Below, in pieces: positions 1 to 8,329 of a stretch of DNA of 40,181 nucleotides. How positions within the stretch are numbered: the stretch's first letter is position 1; every line of letters starts with the position of its first letter. The stretch spans positions 1-40,181 of the forward strand of contig CAJOFT010000004.1 in the NCBI GenBank assembly GCA_905234025.1. Reading direction: 5' to 3'. Both the position numbers and the translations under genes were made by a program. The stretch is from Paludibacteraceae bacterium (GTDB lineage: Bacteria; Bacteroidota; Bacteroidia; Bacteroidales; Paludibacteraceae). A model generated the notes under the pieces. That model did no database searches. It was not told the origin of the DNA and was given only the letters and a program-made list of their open reading frames with translations.

Positions 1-123
1 ATGCATTTTGCCGCCTTCCCGCTCGCTACCATCCCCGGTGCCGTGTTCAGCGTATGGCATAACATCAGCGGCGCAATCATGGCACGCATCTATTCACGAC
101 GGACAGCGTGGCACACGACATAG
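1..123 (+). CDS. C-terminal end of a bile acid:sodium symporter (BASS) family transporter, partial
   Basis: Frame 1 is open from the first base of the window to a TAG at 121-123, giving the last 40 residues of a protein whose start lies outside. The segment PGAVFSVWHNISGAIMA followed by a short basic tail (RIYSRRT) resembles the last transmembrane helix and cytosolic end of the BASS family, in which a VWHNISG stretch is typical. Such proteins are inner-membrane transporters coupling sodium to uptake of organic anions. The substrate cannot be told from this fragment. The call rests on one motif and is moderately secure. Confidence 0.6.
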   Translation: MHFAAFPLATIPGAVFSVWHNISGAIMARIYSRRTAWHTT

Positions 124-206
124 CAACGAAAAACAACATCGACCTATAGGACGCCCCGATAGGAACAATAGTAAAATTTTAACCATTATGACGCTCTGTA
201 AAAGAA

Positions 207-821
207 ATGTATACCACCATAACCAACCATATAGAACTTGACCGTGAGCAACGAAGCGTGCGTAAAGACGGCCAGGAAATTCATCTGACCGGATTGGAGT
301 ATAGCCTGTTGGAGTTCCTTTCTGCACACCCGAATCGGATTTGCACGCGGCAGATGTTGTTGGATCATGTATGGGGCGATCGTTTTCAGTATGATACAGG
401 CACCATCGATGTGCATCTCAATGCATTACGGCGTAAGTTAGGATGGGGTAATAAAGAACCGATAGAGACCATTCGTGGCGTCGGTTTTGTATTTCATGTA
501 GAGCAGAAAATTACCCACTATACTATTGATCTACAGGCGTTTTTGACGGAATGGTTGCGCAGTCGTGAGACGGAGATTAGCGCCAAAGGACTCGTTTCTC
601 AACTGCACTTGACGCCCTTTGTAAACGAGATAACCATTGACCCGAAAGCCTTGCGGCAGATGTTAGACAGCGTGCTGACAGCTTTTCTGCCATCCGCTCA
701 ACCGGGTGTGTTGCGACTGAACTCTAAACTAACCATGCAACATTTTATTCTCTCACTGGACCTTAACGGCACTATCAACGAGTTGCGCATCCCTATCTAT
801 GGGGATTTTGATGCATCTTAA
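207..821 (+). CDS. OmpR/PhoB-type winged-helix protein with a degenerate kinase-ATPase-like C-terminus
   Basis: The 204-residue protein starts at the first ATG after an in-frame TGA at 189-191, so it has no receiver domain. Residues about 5-97 match the OmpR/PhoB effector fold: LTGLEYSLLEFL, then the recognition-helix region GTIDVHLNALRRKLG, then the wing ETIRGVGFVF. Residues about 105-200 are unusual. The order IDLQAFL, SAKGL and DPKALRQMLDSVL followed by a strand-rich part resembles the start of a histidine-kinase ATPase domain, but the Mg-binding Asn of the N box and the glycine boxes are missing. It probably binds DNA and may control the TonB receptor downstream (55-base gap); that role is inferred. 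Confidence 0.75.
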   Translation: MYTTITNHIELDREQRSVRKDGQEIHLTGLEYSLLEFLSAHPNRICTRQMLLDHVWGDRFQYDTGTIDVHLNALRRKLGWGNKEPIETIRGVGFVFHVEQKITHYTIDLQAFLTEWLRSRETEISAKGLVSQLHLTPFVNEITIDPKALRQMLDSVLTAFLPSAQPGVLRLNSKLTMQHFILSLDLNGTINELRIPIYGDFDAS

Positions 822-854
822 GAAAATATTAAGCAAAGTTTAAGAAAAAAGAAG

Positions 855-862
855 TACCTTTG
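855..862 (+). promoter_or_regulatory. Bacteroidota -7 box (TACCTTTG) for the TonB receptor
   Basis: TACCTTTG lies 13 bases before the ATG of the receptor gene and fits the TAnnTTTG consensus of Bacteroidota sigma-70 promoters. No good TTTG -33 element is visible 19-21 bases upstream; the region is a run of A-rich sequence. If used, the leader would be almost absent. Confidence 0.5.
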
Positions 863-875
863 CCGCCGATTTCAT

Positions 876-3110
876 ATGCAGATAAAGGTACTATTCATAT
901 TATGTCTGTTAGTTGTATCGATATATGGCGCTGAGATAGTGTCCGATACAGTCGCATTACCCGATATAGAAGTGTCGGTGTCGCGGGTAGCGATGCCTGT
1001 TTCCAAGCAGCAGTTACAGGTGAGCGTACTGGACGGAAGACTTATTGAGCAGGCACAAGTGAATACACCCAAAGAAGTAAGCAACCTCGTGCCGAACGTC
1101 TATATGCCTGATTATGGCTCAGCGATGACCAGCAGTATTTATACCCGAGGCATGGGAAGTCGTATAAACGAACCGGTAATGGGAATGGTGGTGGATGGTA
1201 TACCGCTACTGGACAAAAATATGTATGACCATGTGCTGCAAGACGTGAAGCGAATAGAGCTCCTTCGCGGTCCGCAAGGCAGCCTTTATGGACGTAACTC
1301 ACCGGCAGGAGTCATGGAAATACGCACTATTCAACCTTTGGATTTAAGTACACGCACTATACGTGCCCAAGCAACTTACGGTACAGCCAATACCATACGT
1401 GCACAGGCATCGTACTATGAACCGGTGAACGATAAGTTTGGTATCGGTATTTCCGGTCGTTATGCCCGAACAGACGGATTCTATACCAACATGTTTGACA
1501 ATAACAAAATTGATTTCGGCCAGCAGGCAGGTGGACGAATTGTGTTGGATGGCAGGCCTTCAGATGAATGGCGCGTGACGGGAAATATCTTTGCCGATTG
1601 GGTACGACAAGGTGCATTCCCCTATGCGAATGTATCAACGGGTCAAATTGCGTACAATGCGCAGGGTAGTTATGAACGCTTGGCGTTTTTGCCTTCCATC
1701 CGTGCGGAGTATCTCCATGCCGGCTATCAGCTGCAATTGGCTGCAAGTTACCAGTTTATGCATGACGATATGCGAATGGATAATGATTATACTCCTGCAG
1801 ATATCTTCACGCTGCAACAAACCCAACGACAACATAATGCTACCTTGGATGCTCTGCTTCGTGCTCCCAAGCCTTGCTCATGGTACGAATGGACGGTGGG
1901 ACTAAGCAGTTTTGCGAAAGCCAACACCATGCATGCCCCGGTAGTGTTTATGCGTGAAGGTATAGATGAACTGATTCTCAGTAACGCGAACCGCGGTATT
2001 CAAACGGTCTTTCCAGACGATTCAATTTGTATCAGCAATACCACGCTGCCTATCCCCAGTTCGTTTGATTTGCTCAACGCAGGCGCAGCGGTGTACCATC
2101 AGAGCCATTTTCAGTTCGGCAACTGGCATATTAACGCAGGCGTGCGTATTGATTATGAACATGTGCGCATGACGTATTTGAGTACTGCCGATGTGACGTA
2201 CCGTTTCACGATGTTGATGACGGATTACAAAAAGGTGCATACTGAGATAAAAGGTATGCAAACTGACCATTTTATCCAAGTGCTACCGAAACTGGCAATA
2301 TCGTATGAAGGCACCTGGGGAACGATCTATGGCTACGCTGCAAAAGGCTATAAAGCAGGCGGATACAATCCGCAGATCTTCAGCACGATCACTCAAAATC
2401 AAGTCATGAATGATTTAGCGGCAGATATGGGGGTGCACCTGTCTATAGCTGATCCGCGTTTCTCCGATGTAGCCATCACACACTATAAACCCGAAACCGA
2501 TTGGACCTTCGAGATAGGCGGGCATTTTACACCTGTAGAAGGACTGAAAATAGATGTCGATGCCTTTCATATTCAGGGTTTTGACCAGCAAGTGACCATT
2601 TTCCCGAACGGAAAGACCACCGGTCGCATGATGGCGAACGCTGCCCATTCACGGATTTGGGGCGCTGAGGCTGCACGGAACAAAGGCGCATGGCAGGGGC
2701 TGCTTGATGCTTCGTACGGCTTTACCGATGCACGCTTTATCACGTTCAACGACGGCATGGGCGATTATTCGGGTAATATCATTCCTTATGCACCGCAACA
2801 CACTGCCCATCTCCTGTGTGCCGTGGATTACAGGATTGGAAAAAAGTGGATAGAGCGTATAGGACTGACTCTCAAAGGGGATGGAATAGGTCGTATTTAC
2901 TGGAATGAACAGAACGATGTATGGCAACCGTTCTACGGACTGTTAAGTGCTACATTCAGCCTTGAATGGAAATACATCAAACTGCAATTATGGGGCAAAA
3001 ACCTGACAGGCACAAAATATGACGTGTTCTATTTCCGCTCCATGGGAAACGATTTTCTGCAACGCGGCAAACCGCGAGAATTAGGAGCAACCGTATTATT
3101 TGAGATTTAA
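876..3110 (+). CDS. TonB-dependent outer-membrane receptor
   Basis: A 744-residue protein with an N-terminal signal peptide (hydrophobic residues 4-17, then GAE). Residues about 25-150 form a plug domain: TPKEVSNLVPNVY, IYTRGMGSR, VVDGIPLLD and the plug-end motif ELLRGPQGSLYGRNSPAG. The remainder has the alternating aromatic strands of a 22-strand barrel, with a late KLQLWGKNLTGTKY segment and a final strand ending LGATVLFEI. It would import a siderophore, vitamin or similar ligand using TonB energy. There is no N-terminal carboxypeptidase-like domain and no SusD neighbour, so a polysaccharide-uptake (SusC) role is unlikely. The ligand is unknown. A lipoprotein gene follows after 27 bases, suggesting co-transcription. 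Confidence 0.92.
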   Translation: MQIKVLFILCLLVVSIYGAEIVSDTVALPDIEVSVSRVAMPVSKQQLQVSVLDGRLIEQAQVNTPKEVSNLVPNVYMPDYGSAMTSSIYTRGMGSRINEPVMGMVVDGIPLLDKNMYDHVLQDVKRIELLRGPQGSLYGRNSPAGVMEIRTIQPLDLSTRTIRAQATYGTANTIRAQASYYEPVNDKFGIGISGRYARTDGFYTNMFDNNKIDFGQQAGGRIVLDGRPSDEWRVTGNIFADWVRQGAFPYANVSTGQIAYNAQGSYERLAFLPSIRAEYLHAGYQLQLAASYQFMHDDMRMDNDYTPADIFTLQQTQRQHNATLDALLRAPKPCSWYEWTVGLSSFAKANTMHAPVVFMREGIDELILSNANRGIQTVFPDDSICISNTTLPIPSSFDLLNAGAAVYHQSHFQFGNWHINAGVRIDYEHVRMTYLSTADVTYRFTMLMTDYKKVHTEIKGMQTDHFIQVLPKLAISYEGTWGTIYGYAAKGYKAGGYNPQIFSTITQNQVMNDLAADMGVHLSIADPRFSDVAITHYKPETDWTFEIGGHFTPVEGLKIDVDAFHIQGFDQQVTIFPNGKTTGRMMANAAHSRIWGAEAARNKGAWQGLLDASYGFTDARFITFNDGMGDYSGNIIPYAPQHTAHLLCAVDYRIGKKWIERIGLTLKGDGIGRIYWNEQNDVWQPFYGLLSATFSLEWKYIKLQLWGKNLTGTKYDVFYFRSMGNDFLQRGKPRELGATVLFEI

Positions 3111-3137
3111 AATTTAAGCTTTAATATTTTTAAGATT

Positions 3138-3641
3138 ATGAAAAAATTATTCTATGTATTGGCAGTCGCTATGATAGTAACGGCATGCAATCAAAACACA
3201 CCGGAAACACCGGAGGAGCAGAGTAAAACAGCATTTGTAAAGGCTACGTATTTCGAAGCATTGGGAACCAACACCGTACCGAATGTGGAAGGCGAGAACA
3301 AAGATCAGCCTTTCAGTATGGACAGCGTGCGTGTAGAGGCAGTAATTATGACGGATACCACACTCGACATCAACCTCTACGGCATCAATTTCTCCTCTAA
3401 AATGCCGGTTACCATTGACATGGTTATCCCAGGCGCTAAGTACAGCCGCACATCAGAGAGAATAACGCTTTCCGGGGAAGGAATCATCCCGACTATGGGC
3501 GGCAATCCATTTAATCGTTATGTCATCAATGCTCTGGCAGGCTCCATCACAGCCGACTCGCTGGTCTTTACCAATAGTTATGGTCAATACGCCGGTTGTA
3601 CCTACGCGGGTAAGATTACCAAAATAGAAGAGAAACAATGA
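3138..3641 (+). CDS. Lipoprotein, possibly calycin-like
   Basis: A 167-residue protein with a lipoprotein signal: basic MKK, hydrophobic stretch, lipobox VTAC with Cys17, then a low-complexity TPETPEE linker. The mature part has short beta strands; the segment INFSSKMPVTIDMVIPG recalls the calycin-like lipoproteins common in Bacteroidales, but I recognise this only by memory of the pattern. It is probably anchored to the outer membrane and may assist the TonB receptor encoded just upstream. Its stop overlaps the next start by 4 bases (ATGA), so the two are likely translationally coupled. Confidence 0.75.
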   Translation: MKKLFYVLAVAMIVTACNQNTPETPEEQSKTAFVKATYFEALGTNTVPNVEGENKDQPFSMDSVRVEAVIMTDTTLDINLYGINFSSKMPVTIDMVIPGAKYSRTSERITLSGEGIIPTMGGNPFNRYVINALAGSITADSLVFTNSYGQYAGCTYAGKITKIEEKQ

Positions 3642-3931
3642 ACTTTGAAGGAATTCTTTTGGGCGCAGGTGCGTTCCTGTGTATCGGACTTTTTCACCCG
3701 CTGGTCATCAAAGCGGAGTACAATTTCGGAGTCAAGTCCTGGTGGGCATTCCTACTAGTTGGACTATTGGCAGCACTCGGCTCGTTGTTCGTGGAGAACA
3801 CCTATATCTCTATCTTTTTGGGCATCTTTGCTTTCTCGTCTTTATGGGGTATCGGCGAAGTGTTCCATCAGCGCGAACGTGTCCGCAAAGGTTGGTCTCC
3901 GATGAACCCCAAACGCAAAAACGAGTACTAA
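3638..3931 (+). CDS. DUF4491 family small membrane protein
   Basis: A 97-residue protein with three hydrophobic segments (about 5-22, 34-50 and 55-72) and a charged C-terminus. It matches the DUF4491 pattern well: an early GLFHPLVIKAEY, then WWAFLLVGL, then SSLWGIGEVFHQ and the closing WSPMNPKRKNEY. The family is conserved in Bacteroidota and has no known function. It is expected in the inner membrane. It overlaps the lipoprotein gene by 4 bases, completing a receptor-lipoprotein-membrane protein unit. Confidence 0.85.
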   Translation: MNFEGILLGAGAFLCIGLFHPLVIKAEYNFGVKSWWAFLLVGLLAALGSLFVENTYISIFLGIFAFSSLWGIGEVFHQRERVRKGWSPMNPKRKNEY

Positions 3932-3933
3932 AA

Positions 3934-4032
3934 ATGAAAATCATTCTAACCAAACAGTTTGCCATTAACCTGCGTGACATAACGAAACCGGCAAAACAAT
4001 ACTATGCTGCCACTAATCTGAGATTGTTCTGA
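3934..4032 (+). CDS. Possible 32-residue micro-ORF
   Basis: An ATG two bases after the DUF4491 stop opens a 32-codon frame beginning MKIILTKQFAINLRD and ending LRLF. It is basic and has no recognisable motif. The tight spacing would suit an operon end, but nothing else supports translation, and it may be chance. The rest of the gap up to 4079 shows no clear terminator hairpin. Confidence 0.25.
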   Translation: MKIILTKQFAINLRDITKPAKQYYAATNLRLF

Positions 4033-4079
4033 AAGTAAGGTTCTCGGAACATGGTCCCGTGATGGTCCTGTTATTAACT

Positions 4080-4961
4080 TCACATTGACTGCCGCTTGAA
4101 GGCCTTCGGACTCAGGCCTGTCTGACGTTTGAAGAACGTTCCGAAATGGGATTGGTTTTGGAAACCGAGCCGGTCGGAGATCTGTTGAATAGAAAGTGAA
4201 GTTGAGGACAAAAGAGACTTCGCTTGACGCGTTAAGGCCTCGTCGATATACTTGTTGGGTGAAGAACCTAAGGTCTGCTTGACTACGTTCGACAGGTATT
4301 TCGGCGCCAGACACAGCTGCGAGGCGTACCACTCCACGGAATGTTGCTCCCGGCAATGGAGCTCGACTAACGAGAAATATTGACCGCAAATCTGTTCTGC
4401 ACGGGACATAGCGTGCATAGGTTGCACCTCTACTTTGTAATCCTGCGCCAGGAAATGAAGCAACGAACACATCAGTTGATAGACCGCTTGCGTATAGTTC
4501 TGCTCGATCAAGGTGCGCAGGAGCGCAATATATTGCTTCACCGTCTGCATCTGCTGTTCAGAGATCTGCCATACCGGTCGTATCAGCACTTGAGATAATT
4601 GATTCTGAGCTATTTGCGCATTCATCTTCTCTGCGAATTGGGCAGTAAAGCCCAATATGTAAAATTGACAATCGGCACTCACTTCGGGTCTTTGAAGCAA
4701 CGAATCAGCGAGATAAAGCGCACACGAATTGGCTGTCAGTTCGACCGGCTGATGATTCACAACTCCTTTAATTGTTCCGCGTTCTACAAATTCCAGCGCA
4801 TACGTAGGAGGCAGAAAATTATCCGGAATATCCGGCAATTCGCCTTCGATCTTCGCTAACGTTAGCAGTTCATGTCCCTCTTCTTGTAAGGCGCATTGCC
4901 ATACAAAATAGTTAAAATCCACAAGCCTTGGGACTTCCGGTATTTGCATCGAGTGTTGCAT
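4080..4961 (-). CDS. AraC-family transcriptional regulator
   Basis: A 293-residue protein. Residues about 1-175 are a cupin-like ligand/dimer domain without a clear signature. Residues about 190-290 carry two helix-turn-helix units: VEWYASQLCLAPKYLSNVVK (first) and SIQQISDRLGFQNQSHFGTF, followed by the usual FKRQTGLSPKAFKRQ ending. It is divergent from the GH53-like hydrolase at 5120, with both promoters packed into 158 bases, so it is likely to control that gene and perhaps itself. The effector, possibly a sugar, is unknown. The start used is the first ATG; an alternative ATG lies four codons in. Confidence 0.9.
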   Translation of the reverse strand: MQHSMQIPEVPRLVDFNYFVWQCALQEEGHELLTLAKIEGELPDIPDNFLPPTYALEFVERGTIKGVVNHQPVELTANSCALYLADSLLQRPEVSADCQFYILGFTAQFAEKMNAQIAQNQLSQVLIRPVWQISEQQMQTVKQYIALLRTLIEQNYTQAVYQLMCSLLHFLAQDYKVEVQPMHAMSRAEQICGQYFSLVELHCREQHSVEWYASQLCLAPKYLSNVVKQTLGSSPNKYIDEALTRQAKSLLSSTSLSIQQISDRLGFQNQSHFGTFFKRQTGLSPKAFKRQSM

Positions 4962-4979
4962 ATTTTCTCAATTTGGGTG

Positions 4980-5011
4980 CAAAGATACAACATTTTTTTG
5001 ATACGTGCAAA
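4980..5011 (-). promoter_or_regulatory. Promoter of the AraC-family gene
   Basis: On the minus strand TTTG (5011-5008), a 20-base spacer and TATCTTTG (4987-4980) form a complete Bacteroidota -33/-7 promoter. The -7 box is 18 bases upstream of the ATG at 4961, so the leader is very short. Confidence 0.8.
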
Positions 5012-5052
5012 TCAAAATGTGAAAAAGAGAACAATTTTAGTGCATTTATCTA

Positions 5053-5083
5053 TTGCGTATGTGCAAAAAAAGCAGTAATTTTG
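5053..5083 (+). promoter_or_regulatory. Promoter of the GH53-like gene
   Basis: TTG (5053-5055), a 20-base spacer and TAATTTTG (5076-5083) form a -33/-7 promoter ending 36 bases before the ATG at 5120. The -7 region is part of a 19-base sequence repeated exactly at 19252-19270. The two divergent promoters are separated by about 40 bases, room for one AraC operator. Confidence 0.75.
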
Positions 5084-5119
5084 CAGCGAATTTCAATTAA
5101 CATTCAAATCTGAATGTGT

Positions 5120-6804
5120 ATGAGAAAAATTTTAACGCTTTCGCTGCTGGCAATTTTCAGTTTGCTTGTCAGCGCGCAGAACTTGGAGCAGGTCTTTGAT
5201 ATGGACAAACTGGCTGCCAGCAAGGGATTCCTGCTCTCGCAACGACAGACGTGTATCTTGCCGTTTTGTCTGATGCCGAAGTCACAATGACCGTCGCCAA
5301 TATTCACGGTCACGTCGAGGCTACTTATACCGGTTCGTTCGAGACCGGTGTGCATCAGTTCCGCGTATTCCTCAAAGCCAAAGGAACGTATGCCATGGGA
5401 GCGCATCAGAACGGAAAAAGTTCGTCCGTTGTCATGCTGTGCAATGCAGGCGGAAGCACCAACAGGATTGATTATGTCGGTTTCGTGGAAGAGATTGATC
5501 CCACCGTATTTGCCGAACTGGTCAATCCGGATAGCGAAGAGGATTTTATTGGCTACGGAGCGTTCAAAAGTGCGCAAAATCACGCGGAAACCGATGAACC
5601 TTTCCGCGTAGCACTGTCCCTCAGTCCGTTCTCTCTCAACCAGTTTGAGGCAGGCTATACGTTCAACGTCGGCGGCAAAAAAGCCACTACTCCTGCGGAA
5701 CTCCAGCAGATATACAAAGACCTCGGTGCTACGGAAATGTACGTCCGTCTGGCTACCAAACGCCACAAAACATTCAACGCAGACGGTACGCTTGACAACA
5801 CGACTGACGGCGAAAAGGATGAAAATGCCAACGTCCATACGTTCGACCAGGTTATGCAGACCTGCCGGATTGCAAAAGCCCTGAACATGCCCATCAATCC
5901 TGAAATCATGTGCGCGTATATCTATATGGACATGGACGGCACACAAGCTCCGCGGTTCTATGAATCGGATTATCCGGAACTGTATGCCAATCCGCAGTTC
6001 GCATCCATTATGCGCGGCAGGAAATGGGAGGAACTGAGCCTCAGCGAAATTTGCACCGTCCTCGAAATATACGGCGAATTTGTCGGGGATTCGATTCTTG
6101 CCACAGGCTGCACAGTCAACAACTGGAATCTGGGCAATGAAGCCAATTTCGGTTTTGCAGGGATAGGTATCGGCACTCCCAATTCGTTTGACAAGACGCT
6201 TGCCAAAGCAGGTCCGATGAAGCGGTATATGTCATCGTTGTTCAGCGTGTGGTGGCTGAAGAAACATGTATGGAAATACGAAGCACAAACACTGGCTGCG
6301 GTGAAGAAAGGGATTCTGAAAGCCTATGCCAAAGCAAACACCCATATTGCAACCGTCGTTTCCACGCCGAGAAGCAGTGCTTCGTTCTTTACCTACATGG
6401 CGGATCACGGCTATAAGATGGAAACGGCAGGTATCAGTTATTATCCCTCTGCACCTGCCATGAGCTTCAATAAATGGAAACTGCTCACCAAGACCGTCAC
6501 GCGTATCAACAAGAAATGTGATGTACCCGTGTTTATCGGCGAGTTCTCTTATCCTTCACAGGAAATGGTCGGTCCGTTTGCCGGATGGAACAGCCAGTTG
6601 AGTAACTATAAGAAAGACCAGAAAGGTCAATCGGATATTTACCGCGATGTCATTGCTTGGGGAAAAGACCACGGACTCATCGGCATCCGTTACTGGGCGC
6701 CGGATTATGAAGGCGAATGGTACCCGATGTCGATGTTCGAATTTGAGAACAAAGTCGGTACAGCAAAACAGATTCTAATTAACCATAAAGAGATCGTAAA
6801 ATGA
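5120..6804 (+). CDS. Secreted GH53-like (clan GH-A) glycoside hydrolase, broken by a frameshift
   Basis: The ATG at 5120 encodes a clean signal peptide (MRKILTLSLLAIFSLLVSAQ) in frame 2, but that frame ends at a TGA near 5286. The catalytic protein continues in frame 1, open from 5200 to 6804, where the only early start is a GTG at 5251 lacking any export signal. A single missing base between about 5200 and 5250 would join them. After a small beta domain (ending GVHQFRVFLKAKGTYAMG) comes a TIM-barrel with NNWNLGNEANFG (probable acid/base Glu) and VFIGEFSYPSQ (probable nucleophile Glu); GISYYPS also fits GH53. GH53 enzymes cut beta-1,4-galactan. Either a sequencing error or a real decay. Confidence 0.75.
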
Positions 6805-7472
6805 GAAAATTTGTCATATTGGTCATTGCGCTGTTGCTCAGTGCCATGACATTTGCCCAGGAACGTGAATACAAAACACTCAAAGCACTCAGTTGGGGAA
6901 TCGGTCTTCCAATCGAAATGCGTGATTTGCCCGGAATGGGACTCACTGCCAATATAGGCTATGATTGTGCGTATCCGGTCAATGAAAAACTTGCCGTGGG
7001 ATTCTATCTCACCGGTGGCGGCGGATTCTGGGGGGAGTTCAAGAAATACAGCGATGTCGATCATTTTCATGCCGTCTTACGCCTCACCGCAGGTCTGCAG
7101 ATGGCATTCGGTGACCTTGAAAACAAACCGTGGCTCATCGGTGTCGCACCATGCACAGGATTCGGTTTGTATGACTTGGATGTGGTGTTACCCGTTGAAG
7201 TGCGTTTCGGCAAGTACATCACCGACCGATGGTATATCATGGGCGAACTGACTTACCACATCTCTCTGGCGGACGAAACAGCCACTCTCGAACCCACTGT
7301 ACGCGTAGGCTATAACTTCGGCAGAAAGATTAAAACAAAAAAACGCAATAATCCTATTCCGTTCAAGGGTTTAACAAAAAAAATGCGATTTCCCGCACTT
7401 TTTTTTTGCACATATGCAAAATATGTTGTACTTTTGCGGCGAATTTATGTACAAATAACACAAATCGTATGA
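6801..7472 (+). CDS. Exported beta-barrel protein with a suspect C-terminal extension
   Basis: The 223-residue frame starts by a 4-base ATGA overlap with the hydrolase. It has a signal peptide (MRKFVILVIALLLSAMTFAQ) and alternating-strand sequence with many Gly and aromatic residues (LTANIGYDC, VGFYLTGGGGFW, MGELTYHISL), suggesting an 8-strand outer-membrane barrel. A natural end would be the strand VRVGYNFGRK near 7326. The last 45 or so codons read through an A7 run (7337-7343), a terminator-like hairpin and the next promoter, and look non-coding. Adding one A to the run would stop the frame at a TAA about 5 codons later. Function unknown. Confidence 0.7.
   Translation: MRKFVILVIALLLSAMTFAQEREYKTLKALSWGIGLPIEMRDLPGMGLTANIGYDCAYPVNEKLAVGFYLTGGGGFWGEFKKYSDVDHFHAVLRLTAGLQMAFGDLENKPWLIGVAPCTGFGLYDLDVVLPVEVRFGKYITDRWYIMGELTYHISLADETATLEPTVRVGYNFGRKIKTKKRNNPIPFKGLTKKMRFPALFFCTYAKYVVLLRRIYVQITQIV
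7376..7407 (+). terminator. Probable intrinsic terminator
   Basis: An A8 run, the stem TGCG (7384-7387), loop ATTTCC, stem CGCA (7394-7397), then C and nine T. The A and T runs extend the stem with one bulge, so it could work in both directions. It lies between the barrel gene and the next promoter, and its T run merges with the -33 box at 7405. Confidence 0.55.
7405..7436 (+). promoter_or_regulatory. Promoter of the caspase-type operon
   Basis: TTTG (7405-7408), a 20-base spacer and TACTTTTG (7429-7436) match the Bacteroidota consensus very closely. The ATG of the first gene is at 7469. This argues that 7469-16839 is transcribed separately from the hydrolase unit. Confidence 0.85.
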
Positions 7473-8329
7473 AAAAACGATACATCTTGCTTTTTCTCCT
7501 GTTTATCCCGTTGCTGCTGCACGGACAAATCTCCGGCGTGGTGGTTAACAGTTCAGGCATGCCGCTGACAGGCGTTATGGTTCAGACGGCAGACGGCTCC
7601 GTTTCCGCAGTAACCGACCTTGACGGAAACTTCGAGCTCAACGTTTCCGCAGGCACGCCGCTGACGGTTGCCTTTTTAGGTTACCGCTCCGTGAATGTTG
7701 CCGCTTCGCCGGGCATGCAGGTCGTGTTGCGCGAGAAAGGCGCCAAACCCCATATGCCCCAGTCCGGACAGGATGACTTGCCGTGGTCGGTATTCATCCT
7801 TGCCAACGGAATGACCTCGTTTCCGTTTGCTCCGGCAGTCGGTCTGACAGTCGGCATGGTCCGCAAAGGCGGATGGTACGTGAATGCCATGACCGGCTTC
7901 GGATTCCACATGGAAGACCAAACGTTACAGAACGGCTACGACACGTACAACGGACACAATGACCTGCCCTTCTACACCGGCGAAACAAGCAAACAGACGT
8001 TTTCCGTTACCGCCGGCGGTGTGGCACGCCTCGGCAACGCACCCGTTTACTGGTATGGCGGTTTAGGATGGGCGTACAAGAGCCTTACCCTCGAAACGAA
8101 CAACGGAAAATGGGTGGCGTATTACACCTCCGCGGGAAACAACATGTCGCCGCTGCACAGCCTGGCATTGGAAACCGGCATCATGGCAAACATCAAAGGA
8201 TTTGCCCTATCAGTCGGCTATGAAGCGATATTGGGTTTGACCAAACCCTATTCCGAATATACTGCCGCCCACGAAATAAAAATCGGTCTTGGCGGAATGT
8301 TTGATTGTAAAAGGAGGGCAGCAAAATGA
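7469..8329 (+). CDS. Carboxypeptidase-regulatory-like domain plus outer-membrane barrel protein
   Basis: The 286-residue protein starts at ATG 7469, just after the promoter; the frame is open further upstream but that part would lie across the promoter. It has a signal peptide (MKKRYILLFLLFIPLLLHGQ), then residues about 21-88 form a carboxypeptidase-regulatory-like sandwich: ISGVVVNSSGMPLTGVMV, AVTDLDGNFEL and VAFLGYRS. The rest is strand-rich with GGLGWAYKS and a final EIKIGLGGMF, suggesting a small barrel. The upstream frame overlaps it by 4 bases. First gene of the exported caspase-type operon; it probably sits in the outer membrane. Function unknown. Confidence 0.8.
   Translation: MKKRYILLFLLFIPLLLHGQISGVVVNSSGMPLTGVMVQTADGSVSAVTDLDGNFELNVSAGTPLTVAFLGYRSVNVAASPGMQVVLREKGAKPHMPQSGQDDLPWSVFILANGMTSFPFAPAVGLTVGMVRKGGWYVNAMTGFGFHMEDQTLQNGYDTYNGHNDLPFYTGETSKQTFSVTAGGVARLGNAPVYWYGGLGWAYKSLTLETNNGKWVAYYTSAGNNMSPLHSLALETGIMANIKGFALSVGYEAILGLTKPYSEYTAAHEIKIGLGGMFDCKRRAAK
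8311..8318 (+). promoter_or_regulatory. Strong Shine-Dalgarno site (AAGGAGGG)
   Basis: AAGGAGGG lies 7 bases before the ATG at 8326, within the end of the preceding gene. Genes of Bacteroidota usually lack such a site, so its near-perfect form here is notable and supports 8326 as the start. Confidence 0.65.

Noticed and set aside
8..241. 77-codon plus-strand frame at the left end
   Set aside because: It overlaps the transporter end in another frame and the winged-helix start, and its sequence has no family features.
876..3931. A SusC/SusD polysaccharide utilisation locus
   Set aside because: The receptor lacks the N-terminal carboxypeptidase-like domain and no SusD-like gene follows.
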